Shown here: positions 1 to 5,455 of the stretch, in pieces
How the letters are laid out: each line of letters begins with the position of its first letter
Numbering within the stretch: the first letter of the stretch is position 1
DNA from: Helicobacteraceae bacterium
GTDB taxonomy: Bacteria; Campylobacterota; Campylobacteria; Campylobacterales; Helicobacteraceae
Assembly: GCA_029258405.1 (NCBI GenBank)
Contig: JARHYY010000043.1
Span: 1 to 8,624 of the forward strand
Reading direction: 5' to 3'
DNA length: 8,624 bases
Translations under genes and position numbers: made by a program
Notes under the pieces: generated by a model
Databases searched by the model: none
What the model was told of the DNA's origin: nothing
Seen by the model: only the letters and a program-made list of their open reading frames with translations

Positions 1-78
1 TATATCTTATGAGATACATGAATATTACATATGGCAAGCTCTGTTAAGTGCTTATGTATTAAAATGGTTATGTGGTTT

Positions 79-112
79 GGGGGAGTGTTAATGCTTAGGG
101 TTTAGGGTGGGG
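79..112 (+). other. G-rich patch, possible G-quadruplex
   Basis: Four runs of at least three G lie within 34 bases: 79-83 (five), 98-100, 105-107 and 109-112 (four). The loops are 14, 4 and 1 bases. The first loop exceeds the usual limit of about 7, so this is only a weak quadruplex candidate. It stands out because the surroundings are almost entirely A and T. No gene is attached to it. Confidence 0.3.
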
Positions 113-208
113 AGATGTGGAGATAATGTTAAAGTTGGGTATTGGTAAAATATAAGTTTTAGGTTTAGCAATATATTGGATTCATCTTTGATATTTCATG
201 CTTAAATT

Positions 209-566
209 GCAATAAATACAATCTCTATAGTACCTAATACAATAGATTCTAAATAAACAAAAAAAGTTAAGCCGCATAAATCATAAATAAGAATCTCAAA
301 TATAAAAACATAAACTTTTATATATTATTATAGAAAAAGAAACATTACAAAGAATTTCTATAAAATACAAGAAACATTGACGTGCAATATTTAAAGAATA
401 TCTTATGCTAGAGGAATCTATTAAACTACAATTAAATATTTTACATAAAAAACTATTAAGGATTTAATGGGCTCATAATAATTTCAAAAAGTGCATGTTT
501 TATGGGTGTCTGAATATTTTAATACTATTTCGAATTAATTCCTATAAAAGCAATAAATACAAACTC
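209..566. repeat. 17-base direct repeat pair (16/17 identical)
   Basis: The 17-base word GCAATAAATACAATCTC at 209-225 recurs at 550-566 with one change (T to A at its 14th base). The copies are in the same orientation, 341 bases apart. The word is AT-rich, so chance is possible. I see no transposase or att-site context between the copies. Confidence 0.35.
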
Positions 567-622
567 ATTAAATACATTTATAGGGCTTTTCAAAGAAATT
601 TATGAGTACTTTGATAATTTTG

Positions 623-1282
623 CTATTGCACGCTTTTTTTATGGGCATAAAACCTTACTGCAAGTGAAAGTGAAAAACAAACAATAAAATATAATCCTGC
701 CACAGTAGCAAAAATACTTATAATATCCTCAAAACTACTTAAACGACTTAAAATATCTTTTGATGCATTAGTGAGCTCAGCTACATTAAGAGCAGCAAGA
801 AAAGAGGTGTCTTTGATCGTTGTAACACATTGTGAAAGAATAGTAGGTGTAACCTTACGATAGCATTGAGGGAAAATAATGTACCATAATGTAAAAGGAA
901 AGCTAAAGCCTTGTGAGCTAGCTGCTTCAAATTGTCCTTTTGGGATAGAGTTAAGCCCACCTCGAATAATTTCTGCCATTACTGATGAGGTATATAAAAA
1001 AAGCCCAACAGTTCCAAGCACTGCATAATTAGCAGGGATACCTAACACAGATGGTAACACAAAGCATGCTGCATACATCCATAAAAGTAAGGGTGTATTC
1101 CTGAAAATTTCAATATATGTTCCAGAGAGGTAGCCAAAAATTCTTCCTATATTTTTTGTGCCATAATTTCGCATAACAGCCAAAATAGAACCAAAAATAA
1201 TTGCTCCGCTAGCAGCAAAAAATGCCATAATAATAGTAAGCTTCAAGCCATTTATCAAAGCATAAAAATCAATAATATTCAC
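623..1282 (-). CDS. glnP: Amino-acid ABC transporter permease (PEB1/Gln type), last gene of operon
   Basis: Inner-membrane permease of a polar amino-acid ABC importer (HisM/GlnP family), 219 aa, the usual family length. Hydrophobic segments fall around residues 14-36, 60-80, 86-108 and 186-208. The family block EIFRNTPLL is at 58-66. The EAA loop, which docks the ATPase, is at about 119-140 (EAASSQGFSFPF, ending IIFPQ). The start is GTG at 1282: TAGGA at 1290-1294 sits 7 bases upstream, and the ATG at 1284-1286 is in another frame and closes at once with TGA. The Shine-Dalgarno sits inside the end of the preceding permease gene, only 4 bases away, so the two are probably coupled. The two permeases should form a heterodimer serving the peb1A and pebC products. 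The symbol follows H. pylori usage, where both permeases are called glnP. Confidence 0.93.
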   Translation of the reverse strand: MNIIDFYALINGLKLTIIMAFFAASGAIIFGSILAVMRNYGTKNIGRIFGYLSGTYIEIFRNTPLLLWMYAACFVLPSVLGIPANYAVLGTVGLFLYTSSVMAEIIRGGLNSIPKGQFEAASSQGFSFPFTLWYIIFPQCYRKVTPTILSQCVTTIKDTSFLAALNVAELTNASKDILSRLSSFEDIISIFATVAGLYFIVCFSLSLAVRFYAHKKSVQ

Positions 1283-1286
1283 ATCA

Positions 1287-1979
1287 CTATCCTACCAAAT
1301 GAGCTTTTTTGAGTTTTTCTTCATAGTATCGCATGAGAAGCGATAAAGAATAACAGACAGCAAAATAAAAACTTCCCGCAATAATATAAGCAGGGGCGTA
1401 GTTGAGTGTATTCTGTGCATAAGAATCTGTGCGATACATAATCTCTGCACCTGCAATAATCGCTAGAACAGATGTATTTTTAATGAGATTTACCGCTTGA
1501 TTGGTTGAAGGCGGTAAGATAATCTTAATAGTTTGGGGCAAAATGATATAGAGCATTTGTTGTGCATAGCTAAAACCTTGAGAAGCACTTGCTTCAAATT
1601 GCCCTTTTGGAATAGATTGTATTCCACTTCGTACAACCTCACTCATATATGCCCCATGATAGACGCCTATGCCAACCACCCCTATGGTAAAAACATCTAA
1701 TGTTATGCCAAAAATAGGGGCTTGAGGCAATACGAAATAAAGAAAAAAGAGATTAATGAGCAAGGGTGTATTTTGAAAAAACTCTACATAGGCTCTTGCC
1801 CATACCTTGAGAATAACAAACTTGCCTGTTGCCATTAGGGCATGAAAAACACCCAAAACAACAGCAACTATTAAAGCAAGGATGGAAACAGCCAATGTGT
1901 AACCAAACCCTTGTATAAAAATATCAATTTCAGAGAAGGTATCAAGCCATCTCCACCATGCAAAAGGCGAATTATTCAT
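1287..1979 (-). CDS. glnP: Amino-acid ABC transporter permease (PEB1/Gln type)
   Basis: Second inner-membrane permease of the same importer, 230 aa from the chosen start. The block EFFQNTPLL is at about 67-75 and the EAA loop at about 129-149 (EASASQGFSYAQ, ending IILPQ). Hydrophobic segments lie near 24-50, 72-88, 97-117 and 197-217. The frame is open back to two TTG codons at 1985 and 1982. I prefer the ATG at 1979 because GGA lies 6 bases upstream of it, but the TTG starts cannot be excluded. The binding-protein gene stops 12 bases upstream, which argues for a single transcript. It resembles the other permease in its signature blocks but is clearly a distinct paralogue, as expected for a heterodimeric channel. 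Confidence 0.92.
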   Translation of the reverse strand: MNNSPFAWWRWLDTFSEIDIFIQGFGYTLAVSILALIVAVVLGVFHALMATGKFVILKVWARAYVEFFQNTPLLINLFFLYFVLPQAPIFGITLDVFTIGVVGIGVYHGAYMSEVVRSGIQSIPKGQFEASASQGFSYAQQMLYIILPQTIKIILPPSTNQAVNLIKNTSVLAIIAGAEIMYRTDSYAQNTLNYAPAYIIAGSFYFAVCYSLSLLMRYYEEKLKKAHLVG

Positions 1980-1991
1980 CAACAATCCAAT

Positions 1992-2804
1992 CTATTTAAG
2001 ATTCCATTTTTTTGCTAGCTCATCAATTTGCTCGCGATTATTTTTGACAAAATTATTAACATATTCACTCCATGCTGGATCATTTTTTCTTGTTGCAATG
2101 CCATATTCTTGGGGTGAAAAGTCATCATCTAAGATAACATTGTTTTCATCTAAATAGCCTCTTAAAATGGACTTATCTACAGAAAATGCATCAATTCTTT
2201 TAGAATCTAAAGCAGCTTTCAAAGAAGGATAGTCTGGATATTCTTGAATATTCACTGTAATACCAGCATTTTGTGCAGCTTCAGAAATAACTTTATTAGT
2301 TGTTGCTGCTTGAGCTACACCAATAGTTTTTCCATCAAGGCTTTTGAAGTCAGTGAATCCATTTTCCTTAAGGACAAGTAAGCCAATAGGGTCGCTATAA
2401 TAAGGCTCTGTAAAATCATAGGTTTTTTTACGCTCTTCTGTGATCGTAAATGTTGCAACAACAGCATCTAATGTACCATTATCTAAAAGAGGTCCTCGTG
2501 TTTTTGCAGTAACTGGTTCAAGCTTTAGCTTGCTTTCATCTCCTAATATTTCTTTGGTGAGCATTTTGATCATATCAATTTCAAAGCCCTCAATTTGTTG
2601 TGTTTGTGGATTGAGCAACCCAAAATTAGGGGTATCTTTTTTAACCCCTACAACAAATGTGCCTTTAGATTTAATACTCTCTAGTGTTCCACCTTTTGAT
2701 TCAGCAGAATCTTGAGTGCCACCACCGCAAGCACTAAGCACAAGCCCAGCAAAACTTAAGCTAAAGCCAAGTAATGCTATCTTACATATTTTTGCATACT
2801 TCAT
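1992..2804 (-). CDS. peb1A: PEB1-type aspartate/glutamate-binding protein (lipoprotein)
   Basis: Solute-binding protein of the importer, 270 aa, closely resembling C. jejuni PEB1a, the aspartate/glutamate receptor and adhesin. Residues 1-25 form a signal peptide ending in a lipobox, L23-S24-A25-C26, then a glycine- and serine-rich linker. A membrane-anchored lipoprotein is therefore predicted. Aligned by eye to PEB1a as I remember it, all the ligand contacts I could place are present: K55 (Lys19 there), R103 (Arg67, side-chain carboxylate), T118 (Thr82), R125 (Arg89, alpha-carboxylate) and D210 (Asp174, amino group). The arginine in KTRGPLLDNG favours acidic amino acids over glutamine. The start has a strong GAGGAG at 2810-2815. 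It lies 21 bases after pebC. The relatives in H. pylori are named glnH. Confidence 0.93.
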   Translation of the reverse strand: MKYAKICKIALLGFSLSFAGLVLSACGGGTQDSAESKGGTLESIKSKGTFVVGVKKDTPNFGLLNPQTQQIEGFEIDMIKMLTKEILGDESKLKLEPVTAKTRGPLLDNGTLDAVVATFTITEERKKTYDFTEPYYSDPIGLLVLKENGFTDFKSLDGKTIGVAQAATTNKVISEAAQNAGITVNIQEYPDYPSLKAALDSKRIDAFSVDKSILRGYLDENNVILDDDFSPQEYGIATRKNDPAWSEYVNNFVKNNREQIDELAKKWNLK

Positions 2805-2825
2805 AAAAACTCCTCAATTACAAGA

Positions 2826-3554
2826 TTAATGTGTCAAAATTTTACTAAGAAAGATTTTTGTTCTCTCACTCTTTGGACGGTCAAAAAAATTTTTTGGTGT
2901 GTCGCTTTCAATAATTCTGCCATCTTCCATAAACATGACTCTATCGGCAACTTCTTTAGCAAAGCCCATTTCATGTGTAACCACAACCATTGTTGTGCCC
3001 TTTTCTTCTGAAATTTTACGCATTACATCAAGCACTTCTTGCACAGTTTCTGGATCTAATGCTGATGTTGGCTCATCAAAAAGTATAATTTTTTTCTGTG
3101 TACAAAGACTGCGTGCAATAGCTACCCTTTGCTGTTGCCCGCCACTTAAGGTAGATGGATAAACTTTTGCTTTTTCTTCAAGTCCAACTACCTTGAGGTA
3201 TTTATAAGCAATTTCCTCTGCTTCTTGTTTGCTCTTCTTTTGTATTTTTGTTGGTGCTAATGTGAGATTTTCTAAAACAGTCATATGAGGATAGAGATTG
3301 AAATGCTGAAAAACCATAGCACAGTATTTACGGCAAATAAGCGATTTTGTTTTATGTGTAAGCTCTATATCATTAATGATAACTTTGCCTGAAGTTACTT
3401 CTTCTAATCCATTCATACAGCGAATAGTTGTACTCTTTCCGCTTCCACTTGGACCTATGATAACAAGCTTTTCTCCCTCGTTGATAGTCAGGTTTATATC
3501 TTTAAGAACATGATGTTTATCAAACATTTTATTAACATTTTCAAGCTGTATCAT
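2826..3554 (-). CDS. pebC: Amino-acid ABC transporter ATP-binding protein (PEB1/Gln type)
   Basis: Cytoplasmic ATPase that drives the importer, 242 aa, matching the family length of about 240. Walker A GPSGSGKS is at 34-41, the Q-loop glutamine at Q83, the signature LSGGQ at 136-140, Walker B IILFDE at 156-161 and the switch histidine at H194; all are intact. The frame runs 19 codons further upstream to a GTG at 3611, but I reject that start. The ATG at 3554 has AAGGAAG at 3562-3568 about 7 bases upstream, the protein then begins with the normal MIQLENV, and the upstream extension runs into the probable promoter -10 box. It is the first gene of the operon. The order pebC - peb1A - permease - permease is that of C. 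jejuni. H. pylori relatives are called glnQ. Confidence 0.95.
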   Translation of the reverse strand: MIQLENVNKMFDKHHVLKDINLTINEGEKLVIIGPSGSGKSTTIRCMNGLEEVTSGKVIINDIELTHKTKSLICRKYCAMVFQHFNLYPHMTVLENLTLAPTKIQKKSKQEAEEIAYKYLKVVGLEEKAKVYPSTLSGGQQQRVAIARSLCTQKKIILFDEPTSALDPETVQEVLDVMRKISEEKGTTMVVVTHEMGFAKEVADRVMFMEDGRIIESDTPKNFFDRPKSERTKIFLSKILTH

Positions 3555-3561
3555 AACTTTG

Positions 3562-3568
3562 CTTCCTT
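3562..3568 (-). promoter_or_regulatory. Ribosome binding site fixing the pebC start
   Basis: On the minus strand AAGGAAG precedes the ATG at 3554 by about 7 bases. No comparable site precedes the GTG at 3611, so this site decides the start in favour of the 242-aa product. Confidence 0.8.
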
Positions 3569-3613
3569 TTAAGATTAAAGTTTGATCTTTGGTATGTTGC
3601 ACCAGAAACACAT

Positions 3614-3659
3614 ATTATAGTTTTGAGTTTATTGTAACAGTTTTTTTTAAAAATTGCAA
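3614..3659 (-). promoter_or_regulatory. Probable sigma-70 (RpoD) promoter of the peb operon
   Basis: Reading the minus strand, TTGCAA (3659-3654) is followed after 17 bases by TACAAT (3636-3631), a good -35/-10 pair. A perfect TATAAT lies a little further down at 3619-3614. Either -10 would give a leader of roughly 50-70 bases before the ATG at 3554. The 17-base spacer contains five T then eight A (minus strand), an unusual homopolymer placement. Helicobacter promoters often lack a strong -35, so the TATAAT may work alone. Confidence 0.55.
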
Positions 3660-3748
3660 GGTGTTTTATTCTTAAATATTATCTATAAAAGATACTTTTA
3701 GTAACAATTCAAAAGGATAATAAATTTATAAAATATTTAAAACTTATT

Positions 3749-4708
3749 TTATATTCGCATTTTTGCTATTTGCCCTGTAAAATAAAGATATTTTTCAATG
3801 ACTAAAAGAGCAATAATTGTTTCGCGTTTTTTGTCAAAAAATTGCTTAACATATTCATGGGCATTGTGAATTATATCCTTTCCTAATTGCGGATACTGGA
3901 TAAAAAGTTCCATTTTTTCTAATACATCTCCATAATCATCAGCTATTTGTACATAGTGACAGTTTGGAATGAGCCTTCCTTCCATGAACCAAGTTTCATA
4001 TTTTGGTTTGGGCATAATGGCTAATGAGTTTGAGCTCATAATCCATTTAAGATTACTTGCAACATCATTGCCTTCTAATGAAAGTATGAACTTATATGGT
4101 AGATGCCTAGCAATGCTAATTTTTGGTTTTTGCCATTGTTTATGGACTTTTTTATTGCCCGTATGCCCTAAATCGCATAGATGATGATGAAAATATTTTT
4201 CAAAAAACTGAATGCGATGAGGTTGATAAACCCCACCACGATAAAAAAGCTTGTTTTTTTTATTATCGAAACTAAAAGGATCTTTTATGAATGTAAAATG
4301 TCGTACCTTGTCAAGATTAAGTAGTGTAGAATGAGCAAAATAGTTACAATCAGCAATGGTCTCCTTTATCGGTCGGGATTTCACAAAAGATGGTTGTGGG
4401 CAAATATAATTAACATCTCCAAATTGAAAATGTGCTTTTAAATTTTGATTAAAATAACGAGAAAATTCATAGGTGTCAAAATGGTATGTAGAACCTTTGT
4501 GGAATCTGACATGAGAGAGCTTTTTAGCATCGCCTTTTAAACAAGTAGGTGCATCAAGCTGACAATAATAATCAACTCGAGATTTGATATATTCAATATC
4601 AGGGCGCAAGAGAACATCATGCAATATTTTTTCTCTATCAAGAAATATTCTTGGAGAAAGCATGTATATAAGCCCTTTAAGGTTATAGGTAAAACGATTA
4701 TTTTTCAT
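3749..4708 (-). CDS. Family-90 glycosyltransferase (CAP10/LpsA-like), surface glycan synthesis
   Basis: Probable sugar transferase of the CAP10/'lipopolysaccharide A protein' group (GT90), 319 aa, of the usual length for bacterial members. The C-terminal half carries the family blocks: KLFYRGG at 153-159 (family form K-x-x-W/Y-R-G-G), ISIARHLPYKFILSLEGNDV at about 197-216, the following NLKWIMSSNSLAIMPK, and the E/W/F...LIPNCHYVQI stretch at about 238-255 with DVLEKM after it. There is no signal peptide, so it acts in the cytoplasm. It probably adds a sugar to LPS or another surface glycan; donor and acceptor are not readable. An alternative ATG at 4663 has AAGGG about 10 bases upstream, but residues 10-20 (LKGLIYMLSPR) look like part of the family start, so I keep 4708. 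It has its own probable promoter and is read toward the peb operon. Confidence 0.82.
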   Translation of the reverse strand: MKNNRFTYNLKGLIYMLSPRIFLDREKILHDVLLRPDIEYIKSRVDYYCQLDAPTCLKGDAKKLSHVRFHKGSTYHFDTYEFSRYFNQNLKAHFQFGDVNYICPQPSFVKSRPIKETIADCNYFAHSTLLNLDKVRHFTFIKDPFSFDNKKNKLFYRGGVYQPHRIQFFEKYFHHHLCDLGHTGNKKVHKQWQKPKISIARHLPYKFILSLEGNDVASNLKWIMSSNSLAIMPKPKYETWFMEGRLIPNCHYVQIADDYGDVLEKMELFIQYPQLGKDIIHNAHEYVKQFFDKKRETIIALLVIEKYLYFTGQIAKMRI

Positions 4709-4739
4709 AGGTATTTCTCAAGATTATTATTTTGGATTA

Positions 4740-4745
4740 ATTATA
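4740..4745 (-). promoter_or_regulatory. Probable -10 box for the glycosyltransferase gene
   Basis: A perfect TATAAT on the minus strand (4745-4740) would start transcription about 25 bases before the ATG at 4708. No convincing -35 is visible, which is common for Helicobacter promoters. Its position in the 105-base divergent gap supports it. Confidence 0.45.
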
Positions 4746-4762
4746 GCTGATTTTTTATGGTT

Positions 4763-4784
4763 TATAATGTTAAAAAGATATAAT
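4763..4784 (+). promoter_or_regulatory. Probable -10 boxes for the phosphatase gene
   Basis: Two perfect TATAAT hexamers on the plus strand, at 4763-4768 and 4779-4784, lie upstream of the phosphatase start. The second would give a leader of about 23 bases. No clear -35 is visible. The upstream box lies less than 20 bases from the opposing minus-strand -10, so the two divergent promoters may compete. Confidence 0.45.
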
Positions 4785-4802
4785 AACCCCATAATTTCAA
4801 TT

Positions 4803-4807
4803 AAGGG
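4803..4807 (+). promoter_or_regulatory. Ribosome binding site fixing the phosphatase start
   Basis: AAGGG ends directly against the ATG at 4808, which is too close to serve it. It lies 6 bases before the in-frame ATG at 4814, which is therefore the better start. Confidence 0.75.
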
Positions 4808-4813
4808 ATGTTC

Positions 4814-5323
4814 ATGTCTTTAGAATATCGTATTTTATTTGTGTGCATGGGTAATATCTGTCGCTCTCCTTTGGCTGAAGGAATTGCACGCGGTTTATAT
4901 GAGGGCTGGAGAGATTATAGGCTTGATAATGAACTTAGCATAAATGCAAAAAGAGGAGATATTGTATCTGTTTTTGATTCAGCTGGAATTAGCGGCTTTC
5001 ATCGTGGAGAGAGCCCATGCAAAGGCTCTCAAGAAGTGGCTAAAGAACATGGGATAGATATTGCTATGCTTCGCTCTCGCCCTGTGAGAATAGCAGATGG
5101 AGCAAAATTTGATTATTTAGTGGCTATGGATAGCGAAAATATTTCATCATTAAAAGAAATGGGTTTTGCCCAAAGGCAAATATTAAGGATAGGTGATTTT
5201 GGAGATGGACAAGATATTCCAGATCCATATTATTATAGGGATATGCAAGGCTTTGAGATGATTTTTGAAATGCTCTATGGAAGTATTAAAAAATTTTTAC
5301 AAGAAATAAAAATTCTCAATTAA
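4814..5323 (+). CDS. Low-molecular-weight protein-tyrosine phosphatase
   Basis: Cytoplasmic phosphatase of the LMW-PTP/arsenate-reductase fold, 169 aa from the ATG at 4814, slightly longer than the usual 145-160. The catalytic loop is at the N-terminus, C11-M-G-N-I-C-R17 followed by S18, giving the CX5R nucleophile and phosphate-binding arginine. The second cysteine (C16) is the usual redox partner. The general acid is in the D137-P138-Y-Y motif. DSAG at 55-58 and GESPCKGSQEVAKEHGIDI at about 65-83 are also family blocks. Residues about 31-52 form an extra charged segment (WRDYRLDNELSIN...) absent from most relatives. No Wzc-like tyrosine kinase is in the window, so a role in capsule or LPS control is a guess based only on the divergent glycosyltransferase. 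It is too similar to phosphatases to be called arsenate reductase. Confidence 0.92.
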   Translation: MSLEYRILFVCMGNICRSPLAEGIARGLYEGWRDYRLDNELSINAKRGDIVSVFDSAGISGFHRGESPCKGSQEVAKEHGIDIAMLRSRPVRIADGAKFDYLVAMDSENISSLKEMGFAQRQILRIGDFGDGQDIPDPYYYRDMQGFEMIFEMLYGSIKKFLQEIKILN

Positions 5324-5382
5324 TAACTCATAGTATGTTACTTTATGTAAAATTTTAAATTAATATTATCTTTGTTTAATGA

Positions 5383-5391
5383 TATTATAAG
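5383..5391 (+). promoter_or_regulatory. Possible -10 region upstream of cstA
   Basis: The overlapping hexamers TATTAT (5383-5388) and TATAAG (5386-5391) are the best -10 candidates in the 132-base gap between the phosphatase gene and cstA. They would leave a leader of about 55-60 bases. No -35 is apparent. Since no terminator is visible after the phosphatase gene, read-through from it is also possible. Confidence 0.35.
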
Positions 5392-5443
5392 TAAGTATCC
5401 CCTAAAATACTCTTAAGATATTATTAAAATTTATAAAATTTAA

Positions 5444-5449
5444 AAGGAG
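5444..5449 (+). promoter_or_regulatory. Strong ribosome binding site of the cstA-family gene
   Basis: AAGGAG lies 6 bases before the ATG at 5456. It is the best Shine-Dalgarno in the window and implies efficient translation of the first gene of the operon, in contrast with the third gene, which has none. Confidence 0.8.
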
Positions 5450-5455
5450 TATATT

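Larger units (their letters stand above)
1..622. other. AT-rich intergenic region, no gene recognised
   Basis: I find no protein or RNA gene that I can support here. The stretch is very AT-rich and its open frames are short (about 45 codons at most, near 470-680), without a good ribosome binding site or a recognisable product. It lies downstream of the transporter operon's last gene, so a transcription end is expected, but I see no GC-rich hairpin followed by a U-run on the minus strand. Two local oddities are listed separately: a G-rich patch at 79-112 and a 17-base near-perfect direct repeat at 209-225 and 550-566. The region may contain decayed sequence, but nothing identifiable remains. 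Confidence 0.6.

Noticed and set aside
591..613. CAAAG/CTTTG hairpin as terminator of the peb operon
   Set aside because: Only five base pairs with a 13-base loop and no adjacent U-run on the minus strand.
470..684. Short plus-strand open frames of about 45-50 codons as a gene remnant
   Set aside because: The translations resemble no family I know, lack starts with binding sites, and one runs into the end of the permease gene in antisense.
2440..3162. Plus-strand open frames (2440-2715, 2829-3011, 2899-3162) opposite peb1A and pebC
   Set aside because: They lie antisense to strongly recognisable genes, have no family resemblance and no convincing start signals.
3555..3611. N-terminal extension of pebC to a GTG start at 3611
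   Set aside because: It has no ribosome binding site, overlaps the probable promoter -10 and transcript start, and adds residues outside the family's N-terminus. The ATG at 3554 has AAGGAAG.
3680..3705. TAAAAG/CTTTTA hairpin after the glycosyltransferase gene as a terminator
   Set aside because: Six mostly A-T pairs with a three-base loop and no GC core or clean U-run; too weak to call.
3969..4184. Plus-strand open frame opposite the glycosyltransferase gene
   Set aside because: A shadow of the real gene; no recognisable motif.
4808..4813. ATG at 4808 as the phosphatase start
   Set aside because: The AAGGG site abuts it with no spacing; the ATG at 4814 is properly spaced.
4814..5323. Arsenate reductase (ArsC, thioredoxin type) identity for the phosphatase gene, linking it to the ArsA-type gene
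   Set aside because: The DPYY motif and the overall blocks match tyrosine phosphatases, and no other ars gene is present.
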